Origin: JAJFFW01 sp038534195
GTDB taxonomy: Bacteria; Pseudomonadota; Alphaproteobacteria; Caulobacterales; Parvularculaceae
Assembly (NCBI GenBank): GCA_038534195.1
Contig: JBCAXE010000016.1
Span: 1 to 64,000 of the forward strand
Length of the DNA: 64,000 bases
Direction of reading: 5' to 3'
The number at the start of each line of letters is the position of its first letter. The first letter of the stretch is position 1. The position numbers and the translations under genes were made by a program. Of the stretch, positions 48,023 through 57,259 are shown piece after piece. Below the pieces are notes generated by a model. The model saw nothing but the letters and a program-made list of their open reading frames with translations. It was not told where the DNA came from and ran no database searches.

Positions 48023-50044
48023 TTACGCCTCTTGCGCGAACTCGACGAGCAGGTCGCCGTCTTTCACTTGGTCGCCGGGTTTGAACCGAAACGCTTTGAT
48101 TACGCCGTCGTACGGCGCTTTGATTGTGTGTTCCATTTTCATGGCTTCCATCACGATGAGCGGATCGCCCGCCTTGATCGCGTCGCCAGCTGCCGCTTTC
48201 TGCAGCGTAATCACGCCGGGCATGGGCGCAGTCAGGCTCCCCTCAGAAGAGCCTGCGCCGCCGGCGGCGGACAGGGGATCCGGGAAACGCACATCCCAGA
48301 AATCAGCGCCGATCCAGATGCGCGCGCCGGGTCCATGCGGCGCGGCGAAGGCCCTGACGGTGCGCCCGTCCACTGTCAGGCGAATGTCGCCGTCCACATG
48401 GTCATGAAGGGAGAAATGAAACGGCGCGGCGGCTGTGGGCGCATGATCAGCGCCGTTCTCGCGGCGCGCCGCAGCGCTGGCGTCGGTTTCAAGACGCGCT
48501 GTGAAACCATCGCCTTCCGCTGACATGCGGAGGATCGAGGCTTTTTCTTCATTTGCGATCCAATAGACGGCCTCGCGCGGCGCATTGAGCCGGAACCCGC
48601 GTAAGCCGGCCCAGGGATCGCTGTTGTCATCGACCAATGTCTCACTGCGCCGATAAACAAGCGCCGCTGCGAGCGCGCTGGCGTGCACAGGGGGCCGGTG
48701 AAAAAGCGTGTCCGCGTGTTCATCGATATAGCGGGTCGAAACATCACCCAGTCTGAAGTCGTCGTCTTCCGTGAGGGCGTGAAGAAACCGGGCGTTGGTT
48801 TTAAGGCCGGCCACACGGGTCTCGGCCAACGCCGCGCTCATGCGGCCAAGCGCTTCGGCGCGCGACCCGCCATAAGTGATGATCTTGGCGATCATCGGAT
48901 CGTAGTAGGGGGAAATCTCCTGACCTTCTTCAACGCCGGAGTCGATACGCGCATGATCGCCGGGGAGCCTTAACGTCGCCAGCGTTCCGATCGACGGCGT
49001 GAAGCCCTGATCGGGATTTTCCGCATAGAGTCTGGATTCGAAAGCATGGCCGTTTTCAGTGATTTGTTCCTGCGTTCGAGGAAGCGGTTCACCGGCGGCG
49101 ATGCGCAACTGCCACTCGACAAAATCAAGTCCCGTGATCGCCTCGGAGACCGGGTGCTCCACTTGAAGGCGCGTATTCATCTCCATGAAGTAGACGGCCT
49201 CTGCGCCGTCATAGAGAAACTCGACCGTGCCTGCGCCGCGATAATTGACGGCTTTGGCGGCGTCGACGCCGGCTTTTAGCAAGTCTGCGCGAACAAAGGC
49301 GGGCAGTTGAGGCGCTGGCGCTTCTTCGATGATTTTCTGGTGCCGGCGTTGCACGGAACAATCGCGTTCAAACATGTGAACCGCGCCGCCTGCGCCGTCG
49401 CCAAAGATCTGGACTTCCAAATGGCGTGCGAGCGGCAGGTATTTCTCCACAAGAAAACGGTCATCGCCGAATGCGGAAATGGCTTCGCGTTTCGCGGCGG
49501 CGAGCGCTTCTTCCAGGTCAGCCTCACGTTCGACGATGCGCATGCCTTTGCCGCCGCCGCCCGCTGTCGCCTTCAGCAAAACCGGATATCCGATCCGCGC
49601 CGCTTCGCGCTTGAATGTATCGATCGATTGATCCGCTCCCTGATAGCCAGGCGTTGTCGGGACGCCAGCGGCTTCCATCAGATCTTTTGCGGCCGATTTC
49701 GATCCCATCGCGCGAATCGTTTCCGCCGAAGGGCCGATAAAGACGATGCCGGCCTTTTCCAGCGCATCGGCGAATTCCGCATTCTCCGATAAGAAGCCAT
49801 AGCCAGGATGGATCGCTTCGGCGCCGGTTGCTTTCGCCGCGTCGATGATCCGCTCAGCCACCAAGTAACTTTCCGCCGCCGGCGCGGCGCCGATATGCAC
49901 CGCCTCATCGCACGCTTTGACATGAGGGGATTTGGCGTCAGCGTCTGAATAAACTGCGACTGTCGCGACGCCCATGCGCCGGGCCGTGCGGGCGATGCGG
50001 ACGGCGATTTCACCACGATTGGCGATCAGGATTTTCTTGAACAT
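48023..50044 (-). CDS. liuD: Methylcrotonyl-CoA carboxylase, biotin-containing alpha subunit
   Basis: This 673-residue protein joins a biotin carboxylase domain (1-450; ANRGEIAVRIARTARRMG, GGGGKGMRIV ATP loop, MEMNTRLQVEHPVSE), a middle BT domain, and a C-terminal biotinyl domain with the target lysine Lys636 in EAMKMEH. With the beta subunit it carboxylates 3-methylcrotonyl-CoA in leucine degradation. Assignment to the methylcrotonyl and not the propionyl or geranyl enzyme rests on the neighbouring MCC beta, hydratase and HMG-CoA lyase genes. Confidence 0.93.
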   Translation of the reverse strand: MFKKILIANRGEIAVRIARTARRMGVATVAVYSDADAKSPHVKACDEAVHIGAAPAAESYLVAERIIDAAKATGAEAIHPGYGFLSENAEFADALEKAGIVFIGPSAETIRAMGSKSAAKDLMEAAGVPTTPGYQGADQSIDTFKREAARIGYPVLLKATAGGGGKGMRIVEREADLEEALAAAKREAISAFGDDRFLVEKYLPLARHLEVQIFGDGAGGAVHMFERDCSVQRRHQKIIEEAPAPQLPAFVRADLLKAGVDAAKAVNYRGAGTVEFLYDGAEAVYFMEMNTRLQVEHPVSEAITGLDFVEWQLRIAAGEPLPRTQEQITENGHAFESRLYAENPDQGFTPSIGTLATLRLPGDHARIDSGVEEGQEISPYYDPMIAKIITYGGSRAEALGRMSAALAETRVAGLKTNARFLHALTEDDDFRLGDVSTRYIDEHADTLFHRPPVHASALAAALVYRRSETLVDDNSDPWAGLRGFRLNAPREAVYWIANEEKASILRMSAEGDGFTARLETDASAAARRENGADHAPTAAAPFHFSLHDHVDGDIRLTVDGRTVRAFAAPHGPGARIWIGADFWDVRFPDPLSAAGGAGSSEGSLTAPMPGVITLQKAAAGDAIKAGDPLIVMEAMKMEHTIKAPYDGVIKAFRFKPGDQVKDGDLLVEFAQEA

Positions 50045-50062
50045 GGGCGTATGGTGACTGCT

Positions 50063-50863
50063 TTACTGATCGCTTTCAACAATCCAGTTAGGCTTTCGTT
50101 TTTCCAGGAATGCGTTGAGGCCTTCCTTGCCTTCGTCGCTGGCGCGGGTGCGCGCGATAAGGCCGGCGGTGTCTTCCATAACGCTGTCGCCCATGACGCG
50201 GTAGGAGACGCGCGTGACGAGATCCTTCGCCGCCGCTTGCGCTTTGGGTCCGCCGGTCAACAGGTTGTCGATCACGCCCTCAAGGGTCGCGTCCAGTTGC
50301 GCGCCCATGGCGACCATATGGACCAGCCCCAGCTCTTTGGCCTTAGTGGCGTCGAATCGCTCGGCGGTGAGGAAATAGCGGCGCGCTTGTCGCGGCGTCA
50401 TCGCGCGCACCACAAAAGGCGAAATGACCGCGGGGATGAGCCCGAGTTTGACTTCCGATAACGCAAAGAACGCCTCTTCCGCAGCGATGGCGATATCGCA
50501 GGCCGCGACCAATCCGACGCCGCCGCCGAGCGCGGGACCGTTGACGAGCGCAATGGTGGGTTTGTCGCTTTCATCGATCGAGCGCAGCATGTGACCGAGA
50601 CGCCGTGCGTCATCTTTGTTTTCAGCCGCCGAATAGTCCGCCACCCGGCGCATCATGTTGAGATCAGCGCCCGCCGAAAACGCTTTACCGGCGCCGGTGA
50701 GAACAATGACCCTCACATTCTGATCGCTGTTTAGCCGGCCCATGGCGTCGCAGATATCGCCGATAAGCTGTTCGTTAAACGCGTTGCGCAAGTCCGGCCG
50801 GTTCATCGTCAGGCGCGCGACGCCGCGCTGATTAACGGTGAGCCTCAGCAATTGTCCGTCCAT
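50063..50863 (-). CDS. liuC: Enoyl-CoA hydratase, probable methylglutaconyl-CoA hydratase
   Basis: This 266-residue crotonase-fold enzyme has the oxyanion-hole residues in AFSAGADLNMM and the active-site loop NGPALGGGVGLVAACDIAIA; catalytic Glu lies in FFALSEVKLGLIP. By position between the two MCC subunit genes it should hydrate 3-methylglutaconyl-CoA to HMG-CoA. I chose the ATG at 50863 (GGAGGAA before it). An ATG 60 nt upstream is in frame but has no ribosome-binding site. Confidence 0.9.
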   Translation of the reverse strand: MDGQLLRLTVNQRGVARLTMNRPDLRNAFNEQLIGDICDAMGRLNSDQNVRVIVLTGAGKAFSAGADLNMMRRVADYSAAENKDDARRLGHMLRSIDESDKPTIALVNGPALGGGVGLVAACDIAIAAEEAFFALSEVKLGLIPAVISPFVVRAMTPRQARRYFLTAERFDATKAKELGLVHMVAMGAQLDATLEGVIDNLLTGGPKAQAAAKDLVTRVSYRVMGDSVMEDTAGLIARTRASDEGKEGLNAFLEKRKPNWIVESDQ

Positions 50864-51021
50864 CGCCACTTCCTCCCATTTTTTATGGGCGTTATAGGCG
50901 AAGGCGTCGGCGGACGCCAGCATTGCGGTGAAGGCCTGACAACAGGGTTAACGCGGGTCGCTGAAAGATCAGTATGCGAAAAAGCGCTTTAGAGATCGCC
51001 CGTTCCGGCGGGTGCGCCGCA

Positions 51022-52629
51022 TCACATTCTGAAGACGCCGAACGTCGTCTTTTCAATGGGCGCATTGAGGCTTGCGGAGATACATAGCCCCAGAATATCG
51101 CGCGTTTGCGCCGGGTCGATAATGCCGTCGTCCCAGAGCCGCGCCGAGGCGTAATAAGGCGAGCCCTGCTCTTCATAACCCTCGCGGATTTTCGCTTTGA
51201 AGGCGTCTTCGTCCTCGCTGGGCCATGTTTCTCCCTTGGCCTCCATCCCGTCCCGGCGAACCGTGGCGAGGACGCTCGCCGCCTGCTCGCCGCCCATGAC
51301 GGAGATGCGCGCGTTTGGCCACATGAACATGAAGCGCGGGCCGTAGGCGCGCCCGCACATGCCGTAATTACCGGCCCCGTATGAGCCGCCCACCACCACA
51401 GTGAATTTCGGCACATTCGCGCTCGCCACAGCGGTGACAAGTTTTGCGCCGTCTTTCGCGATTCCGCCGCTTTCCGCAGACTTGCCGACCATAAAGCCGG
51501 TGATGTTCTGTAAAAAGAGTAACGGAACGCTGCGCTGCGCGCACAGCTCAATAAAGTGCGCGCCCTTCAAGGCGCTTCCAGAAAAGAGAATGCCGTTGTT
51601 GGCGAGAATGCCGACAGGGAACCCGTGGAGATGCGCAAAACCGGTGACCAGGGTCGATCCGTAAAGCGGCTTGAATTCGTCGAACCGGGACCCGTCAACG
51701 AGACGGGCGATAATTTCACGCGCATCATAGGGTTTACGCGCATCAGTTTCGATCACGCCATAAAGTTCGTCCGGGTCATAAAGCGGCGCTTCGGGCTCGA
51801 CTGTAACAATCTCGCCTTGCTTCACCCAATTGACGCGAGAGACGATTGATCGCGCAAGACCAAGCGCATGATCGTCGTTCTCCGCAAGATGGTCCACAAC
51901 GCCGGATTCGCGCGTATGTAAGTCGCCGCCGCCGAGCTCTTCCGAGGTAACAACTTCCCCTGTCGCGGCCTTTACCAGCGGCGGGCCGCCTAGAAAAATC
52001 GTCCCCTGATTGCGCACAATGATCGCTTCGTCGGACATAGCCGGCACGTAGGCGCCGCCGGCGGTGCAACTGCCATGGACGACCGCGATTTGCGGAATGC
52101 CCATAGACGACATGCGCGCTTGATTAAAGAAGATGCGTCCAAAATCATCCTTATCGGGAAAAACTTCGTCCTGCATCGGCAAGAAAGCGCCGCCGGACTC
52201 CACAAGATAAATGCAGGGCAGACGATTTTCCTGCGCGATCTCCTGAGCGCGCAGATGCTTCTTGACCGTCATCGGGTGATAGGTGCCGCCTTTCACTGTC
52301 GGATCATTAGCGACAATCATGCACTCAACACCTTCGATCCGGCCGATGCCTGCGACCACGCCGGCGGCGGCCACGTCGCCGGTATACATATTCCAGGCGG
52401 CGAATTGTCCGATTTCCAGAAATGGCGCACCCGGATCGAGTAGGCGCTCAATGCGCTCGCGGGCCAAGAGTTTGCCGCGGGCCTTGTGGCGTTCGGTGTA
52501 GCGCGCGCCGCCGCCCTCTGCGACCTTTGCCGCATTTGCCTTCAACTCATCGACGAGCGATTGCATCGCCGTCTTATTGGCTGCGAAGGCTTCTGAGCGC
52601 GGGTCTATTTTCGTTTCTATGACGGCCAT
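51022..52629 (-). CDS. liuB: Methylcrotonyl-CoA carboxylase beta (carboxyltransferase) subunit
   Basis: This 535-residue crotonase-type carboxyltransferase transfers CO2 from biotin to 3-methylcrotonyl-CoA. The family features are seen: YTERHKARGKLLARERIERLLDPG, then VHGSCTAGGAYVPAMSDE, then LFLQNITGFMVG and GGSYGAGNYGMCGRAY, followed by WPNARISVMGGEQAA. Such a length and these motifs are those of MCC beta. It overlaps the DUF2834 gene by 13 nt and is 158 nt before the hydratase gene. Confidence 0.94.
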   Translation of the reverse strand: MAVIETKIDPRSEAFAANKTAMQSLVDELKANAAKVAEGGGARYTERHKARGKLLARERIERLLDPGAPFLEIGQFAAWNMYTGDVAAAGVVAGIGRIEGVECMIVANDPTVKGGTYHPMTVKKHLRAQEIAQENRLPCIYLVESGGAFLPMQDEVFPDKDDFGRIFFNQARMSSMGIPQIAVVHGSCTAGGAYVPAMSDEAIIVRNQGTIFLGGPPLVKAATGEVVTSEELGGGDLHTRESGVVDHLAENDDHALGLARSIVSRVNWVKQGEIVTVEPEAPLYDPDELYGVIETDARKPYDAREIIARLVDGSRFDEFKPLYGSTLVTGFAHLHGFPVGILANNGILFSGSALKGAHFIELCAQRSVPLLFLQNITGFMVGKSAESGGIAKDGAKLVTAVASANVPKFTVVVGGSYGAGNYGMCGRAYGPRFMFMWPNARISVMGGEQAASVLATVRRDGMEAKGETWPSEDEDAFKAKIREGYEEQGSPYYASARLWDDGIIDPAQTRDILGLCISASLNAPIEKTTFGVFRM

Positions 52630-52949
52630 GAACGGTCTTCAGGGTTGGGCGTATTCAGCCGGATGAGAAGATAGACGGCGAACGCCGTCGCGACACCGGG
52701 TATAAGACAGAGCGGGATCGCGATCCACCCATAGGGCCGTCGTTCAAACAGCACCCAGACGGTCAGGATGAGACCGCAAAAGATAGCGTCAAGGGAATAG
52801 CCTGTGGAGTAAGGGTTCACGAACCCGGCGGCGAAGGCGCTGATCGCGTCGCCGCTTGCGATCAGGGGCGGAATGACAATCCAGACGAAGGCGAGTGCGA
52901 ACGCCGCGCCCAACATAATCGTTATTAACGTAAAAAGACGTTCATTCAT
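52617..52949 (-). CDS. DUF2834 small membrane protein
   Basis: This 110-residue protein has three hydrophobic helices (about 5-30, 52-69, 75-97) and the DUF2834 features: FVNPYSTGYSLDAIFCGLILTVWVLFE and the YGWIAIPLCLIPGVATAFAVYLLIR end. The family has no assigned function. Its end overlaps the MCC beta start by 13 nt, so it is part of the same transcript. Confidence 0.8.
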   Translation of the reverse strand: MNERLFTLITIMLGAAFALAFVWIVIPPLIASGDAISAFAAGFVNPYSTGYSLDAIFCGLILTVWVLFERRPYGWIAIPLCLIPGVATAFAVYLLIRLNTPNPEDRSWPS

Positions 52950-52971
52950 TTTAACCCCTCAATTGTCGTTG

Positions 52972-53400
52972 TTACGCGAGCAGTGGCGACAAAACCGCGC
53001 GGAACGCGTCCGGGAGCGGCGTCGGTTTTCGACTTTCCCGGTCCACATAGACATGAACGAAATGACCTTCAGCAGCGGCCTCGTTGTCGCCTTTCTTGAA
53101 GATCGCCAGTTCATAGCGAACCGATGAATTGCCGAGATGCGCGACCCGTAGCGCGCCCTCCAACGCTTGTGGAAACGCCAGCGGCGCGAAATATCGGCAT
53201 GTGGTCTCAACGACGAGGCCAATGACGGATCCGCGATGGATATCGAGCGCGCCTTGCGCCACAAGATAGCCGTTCACGATCGTGTCGAAGTAACTGTAAT
53301 AGACAACGTTGTTCACATGCGCGTAGATGTCATTGTCCGACCACCGCGTTTGAAGTGGTGTGAAGTGTTTGTAGTCGCCGCGCGTCGATCTCGCCGTCAC
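52972..53400 (-). CDS. Hotdog-fold acyl-CoA thioesterase (4HBT)
   Basis: This 142-residue protein has the 4HBT thioesterase pattern RWSDNDIYAHVNNVVYYSYFD with the catalytic Asp, then a hotdog helix and strands (TTCRYFAPLAFPQAL, VRYELAIF, GHFVHVYVDRE). It hydrolyses an acyl-CoA of unknown chain. I chose a GTG start at 53400 that overlaps the DUF3052 stop (GTGA) after AAGGACAGAAA; the frame is open upstream but that part lies over the DUF3052 gene. Confidence 0.85.
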   Translation of the reverse strand: MTARSTRGDYKHFTPLQTRWSDNDIYAHVNNVVYYSYFDTIVNGYLVAQGALDIHRGSVIGLVVETTCRYFAPLAFPQALEGALRVAHLGNSSVRYELAIFKKGDNEAAAEGHFVHVYVDRESRKPTPLPDAFRAVLSPLLA

Positions 53401-53825
53401 TTCTTTCTGTCCTTCACCGGGATCACGAGTTTCAGTCCAGACCAGATCTCGTCCACCGCGCACACTTTCACATCCACAAGCCCGATTTTCAGGGCGTGAT
53501 TGCGCACTGTGTCTTCGGTGATCGTCGAGGGGACGCCTGACGATTTTTTCGGCCATGAGACCCAGATCATGCCGTTTTGTTCGAGTTCTTTTTTTAATGC
53601 GGGCAAGGTTTTCTCAAACGCCGGCGCGTCAGCTGAGAAATAGTGGATATAGTCATATGGCCCGCCGCCTACGCCGCGCGGCGTCTTGGCGCGTTTGACG
53701 CGGGCCCAGCCGTCAAAAGTGTTCAGCTCGGCGATGGGCTCAGGCACTGCAACAAGAAGGCCTGCCGCGCCGTCCTTGACGCCCAGCTTTTTAAGAAGCG
53801 GCGTTCCGGAATACCCCGCTGGCAT
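53397..53825 (-). CDS. DUF3052 family protein
   Basis: This 142-residue cytosolic protein of unknown function starts with AGYSGTPLLKKLGVKDG and contains YDYIHYFSADAPAFEK, then MIWVSWPKKSSGVPSTITEDTVR, the hallmarks of DUF3052. It lies between an alcohol dehydrogenase (1-nt overlap) and a thioesterase (4-nt overlap), which suggests a close functional link in acyl or aldehyde metabolism. Confidence 0.88.
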   Translation of the reverse strand: MPAGYSGTPLLKKLGVKDGAAGLLVAVPEPIAELNTFDGWARVKRAKTPRGVGGGPYDYIHYFSADAPAFEKTLPALKKELEQNGMIWVSWPKKSSGVPSTITEDTVRNHALKIGLVDVKVCAVDEIWSGLKLVIPVKDRKK

Positions 53826-54970
53826 TAGAGAACGTCCGTATACATCTGCAGCGCATCATCATACGTCACCTCCCGCGGATTATTCACAAGGACGCGTTGC
53901 GCTTTCATGGCGTCTTCGGCCATGCGCGGCAAATCATTGTGGGAGACCCCAACCTGGCTGAGACGGCGTTCAACGCCAGTGGCTTCGACAATCTCAACAA
54001 GCCGGGCGATAAAGGCGGCGGTGTTCGCCTCATCGGAACCGTCGGCCTGCGCCCCTACATACGGCGCAAGCTCCGAGTAAAGGTGCGCCGCGTTTGGCGC
54101 ATTGAACTTCAGCACTGGTTCGAGCATCAACGAATTGGAAAGCCCGTGCGGCACATGGAAGATGCCGCCAAGCGGGTAGGCGAGACCGTGAACGGCGCCG
54201 ACCGGGGAATTGGCGAACGCCTGACCCGCCAGCATTGCGCCGAGCAACATCTCGCCGCGGGCTTTTTTGTCGTCCGGCGTCTCGCAAGCGCGGACGATAT
54301 TTGACGAAAGTAGTTTTAAAGCCTCGCGGGCCAATGCGTCGGATACAGGGTTCTTTCGCGTGTTATTCGTATACGCCTCAATCGCATGAACCATGGCGTC
54401 GATGCCGGTCGCCGCTGTGACGGGTCGGGGCAAGCCAAGCGTCAGGTCAGGATCAAGAACGGCCATGTCTGGAAAGAGCGCGTTATCAACAATGCCGACT
54501 TTTTCATCGTCTTCCGTGGTGATGACGGAAATTGACGTCACCTCTGATCCCGTGCCGGCGGTTGTCGGCGCGCAGATAAGCGGCGCGCGGCCGCCTTTCA
54601 CCTGATCGGTCCCGTAGATCTCTTCGAGCGATTGAGAAGAATTGAGGAGGACGGCGACGATTTTCGCCGTGTCCATGGAAGAGCCGCCGCCAAGCGCGAT
54701 GACGCCGTCGGCTTCGTGGGCGCGCGCAGCCTCAACCGCCTTGCGCACGAGCGGCGCAGGTGGGTCGGCGGCCACTTCGTCAAACAGAAGAACATTGAGC
54801 CCGGCGGCCTGAAGACTATCCATCGCTGGCGCAACGAGGCCAGCGTTGATCAACCCTTTATCAGTGAGCAGCACTGGCCGCCGTATCCATCCCGCCGCCA
54901 GTTCCCCGAGACGGCGCGTCGAGCCGCTTTCAAAAATGATTTCCGGGACCGTATGGAAGGTGAAGCTCAT
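53825..54970 (-). CDS. Iron-containing alcohol dehydrogenase (group III)
   Basis: This 381-residue enzyme has the NAD-binding GGGSSMDTAKI, the TTAGTGSEVT loop, and the metal ligands in DAMVHAIEAY and the HGLAYPLGGIFHVPHGLSN segment (Asp plus His residues). Group III enzymes oxidise alcohols or reduce aldehydes with Fe2+ or Zn2+. The physiological substrate is unknown. It is 15 nt after the NTF2-like lipoprotein gene. Confidence 0.92.
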   Translation of the reverse strand: MSFTFHTVPEIIFESGSTRRLGELAAGWIRRPVLLTDKGLINAGLVAPAMDSLQAAGLNVLLFDEVAADPPAPLVRKAVEAARAHEADGVIALGGGSSMDTAKIVAVLLNSSQSLEEIYGTDQVKGGRAPLICAPTTAGTGSEVTSISVITTEDDEKVGIVDNALFPDMAVLDPDLTLGLPRPVTAATGIDAMVHAIEAYTNNTRKNPVSDALAREALKLLSSNIVRACETPDDKKARGEMLLGAMLAGQAFANSPVGAVHGLAYPLGGIFHVPHGLSNSLMLEPVLKFNAPNAAHLYSELAPYVGAQADGSDEANTAAFIARLVEIVEATGVERRLSQVGVSHNDLPRMAEDAMKAQRVLVNNPREVTYDDALQMYTDVL

Positions 54971-54985
54971 GGGATTATTGCTCGC

Positions 54986-55462
54986 TCATTCATCGACGCG
55001 CCGGTCGTTCCAGATCAGGTTCGTGATCAGCCAATTCTTGTCGTTCTGTTGTTCAAGCGACATCATGTAATTCCCGGTTTGATGATATGACGCGCCATCA
55101 TAGTCAAATTTGAGCCGATAGCGTCCGCGCAGCACGGCGAAACCATCTTTTCCATCGATGCTCTCAGCCTCATGTTCAAACAGTGTCGTGTTCGTTGGAG
55201 GGCCGTCATCGGGGAACCAGAAGCCGCGGATTGCCTTATGGCCTGTCAGCGGGGGGTGGCCGCCGCCGGGGGCGATTGTCGCGTCATCACTGAACAGCGC
55301 CATAACAGCGCTTTCCTGATCGCCAAGATCTGGCTTGAGCCAGCCCTCAGTATACGCAGTATCAATCGCCGTAATTGCATCAATGTCGTCCTCTGTAAGG
55401 CCTTGAACGCGCCCGCATCCGGCCAGGAGAGTGATCGCGACAATTGCGGCGAGAATTCTCAA
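54986..55462 (-). CDS. NTF2-like (SnoaL) lipoprotein
   Basis: This 158-residue protein has a lipobox (LLAGC, Cys near 16) and a nuclear transport factor 2-like alpha+beta domain (AITAIDTAYTEGWL, then VMALFSDDATIAPGGG, then YHQTGNYMMSLEQQNDKNWLITNLIWND). Family members are small-ligand binders or enzymes of varied function. It lies just upstream of the alcohol dehydrogenase gene on the same strand. Confidence 0.85.
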   Translation of the reverse strand: MRILAAIVAITLLAGCGRVQGLTEDDIDAITAIDTAYTEGWLKPDLGDQESAVMALFSDDATIAPGGGHPPLTGHKAIRGFWFPDDGPPTNTTLFEHEAESIDGKDGFAVLRGRYRLKFDYDGASYHQTGNYMMSLEQQNDKNWLITNLIWNDRRVDE

Positions 55463-55494
55463 AGGGTATTCCTCTTAATGAATGAGCGGCTCGC

Positions 55495-57246
55495 TTACCC
55501 AAGCCGCACTAACCGTCCGGGTCGCGCATCGGTCACCTGGTCGTCCGCGATCACTTGGGCCCCGGCGACCAGCGTTGCGCGATAGCCTTTCACTGGCTGC
55601 AGCAGGCGCTGACCGCCGGCTGGGAGGTCCTGAATCATGCGCGGCGCGCCAAGCGAAAGAGTGTTGTGATCAATGACGTTAATGTCGGCGCGCAAGCCGA
55701 CCTTGAGCCGGCCGCGATCCTTAAGGCCGAGATAGTCGGCGCCGTCTGCAGTCAACATCTGTATGCCGCGGGCCAGATCAATCTGGTCATGATCCCGGTC
55801 GCGGCACCAATAGCTCAAAAGATAGGTGGGAAAACTGGCGTCGCAGATTGTGCCCACATGAGCGCCGCCGTCGGAGAGGCCGGGCAGCGCTTTCGGGTGC
55901 GTCATCATCGTGCGCACATTGTCGTAATTGAAGTCGGTGTAGTTATAGATTGGAAAATAGATGAGCTGACGCCCGTCGAGTTCCAGAAGCGTGTCGTAGA
56001 GTTTCGCCATGACGCTGACACCGTCGCGCAGCGCTTCGGCGCCGAGGGAAGCCTCCTGAGGTTGTTCATAATCGGGCGCTTCGCCCAGCCGGAAAAACTT
56101 ATTGGCGACAAGATCAATGGCGGCGATCATCATGTCAGCGATCGGCGGCACGGATGATCCTTCACCGGCGAGCTTCACCGGTTTTTCCGTCAGACATTTT
56201 GCGCGAAACGTGGGATCGCGCATAATCCGCACCCGCTCTTCCAGAGGTTTATCTTTGATTTCGATATAGCTCGGCTGCGCCATCATCGGATGGAAGGTGC
56301 ATTGCAGCCCCTGAAAGACACCGATTGCGCGCGGCGCCACCTGAACGCGAAAGTCCACGCCCTCAGCATTCAGGCGATCGGCGCCGTTGAGGATGCGGGT
56401 CCATTGTTTGGGCGCCATGTCGCGCTGCATCAGCGAGATTGACGCCGGGCGGCCGCTGGCTTTGACGAACGCTTCGACGGTCGCAAACTCTTCGTCGAAT
56501 TGATCGCCCTCCCGCTCCAGATTGAAGTCCGAGACGATCTGGACGACGCCGTGATCAAGGCTTTCGAACGCCTGTGCGATGCCAGCGAGTTCACGCGCGT
56601 TCGCTTCGGAACTGGGTGTCCAGTCGCCGTCCGCCGTGCGGTGGATGTCCGTACGGCCAATGGAAAAACCCGCCGCACCTGCCTTGAGCGCATCACGGAC
56701 GATCGCACGCATCGTCGCGATGTCCTCATCGCTCGCTTCCTCATGCGCGCTGGCGCGTTCGCCCATGGCGAAAACGCGCACCGGGTCATGGCCGATCATC
56801 GCGGCGTGATCGATCGTGTGCGGCATCGCGTCGATCGCGTTCAGGTAATCGGCGAAGCTCTCCCATTCCCACGACAACCCTTCGTGAAGCGCGGTACCCG
56901 GAATATCCTCGACGCCCTCCATCAATTTGATCAGGCGATCATGATCGTCAGGGCGCACAGGCGCGAAACCGACGCCGCAATTGCCGGTTAAGATGGTAGT
57001 GACCCCATGATTGACGGAAGGGCGCAGCTCTTCATCCCAGGAAATCTGGCCGTCATAATGGGTGTGAAGATCAATAAATCCGGGCGTGACGATGGCGCCT
57101 TCGGCGTCAATGGTTCGGTCAGCCGCCGCCGCGCAGGCGCCGATTTCGGCGATTACGCCGTCTTTAACGCCAATGTTCGCGCGCACCGGCGCACCGCCGT
57201 CGCCGTCATAAACAAGGCCGTCGCGGATTGTCAGATCGAACGCCAT
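55495..57246 (-). CDS. N-acyl-D-amino-acid deacylase family amidohydrolase
   Basis: This 583-residue metal-dependent enzyme has the amidohydrolase motif FIDLHTHYDGQ (His61, His63), the NHGVTTILTGNCGVGFAPV segment, and the late YLLSYWCRDRDHD and ADYLGLKDRGRLKVGLRADINVID. It resembles D-aminoacylases that free D-amino acids from N-acyl derivatives; length and the family N-terminal beta domain fit. It lies 13 nt after the BASS transporter gene, so uptake and hydrolysis of an acylated substrate is a plausible link. Confidence 0.88.
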   Translation of the reverse strand: MAFDLTIRDGLVYDGDGGAPVRANIGVKDGVIAEIGACAAAADRTIDAEGAIVTPGFIDLHTHYDGQISWDEELRPSVNHGVTTILTGNCGVGFAPVRPDDHDRLIKLMEGVEDIPGTALHEGLSWEWESFADYLNAIDAMPHTIDHAAMIGHDPVRVFAMGERASAHEEASDEDIATMRAIVRDALKAGAAGFSIGRTDIHRTADGDWTPSSEANARELAGIAQAFESLDHGVVQIVSDFNLEREGDQFDEEFATVEAFVKASGRPASISLMQRDMAPKQWTRILNGADRLNAEGVDFRVQVAPRAIGVFQGLQCTFHPMMAQPSYIEIKDKPLEERVRIMRDPTFRAKCLTEKPVKLAGEGSSVPPIADMMIAAIDLVANKFFRLGEAPDYEQPQEASLGAEALRDGVSVMAKLYDTLLELDGRQLIYFPIYNYTDFNYDNVRTMMTHPKALPGLSDGGAHVGTICDASFPTYLLSYWCRDRDHDQIDLARGIQMLTADGADYLGLKDRGRLKVGLRADINVIDHNTLSLGAPRMIQDLPAGGQRLLQPVKGYRATLVAGAQVIADDQVTDARPGRLVRLG

Positions 57247-57259
57247 GCGCGTCTCTCCC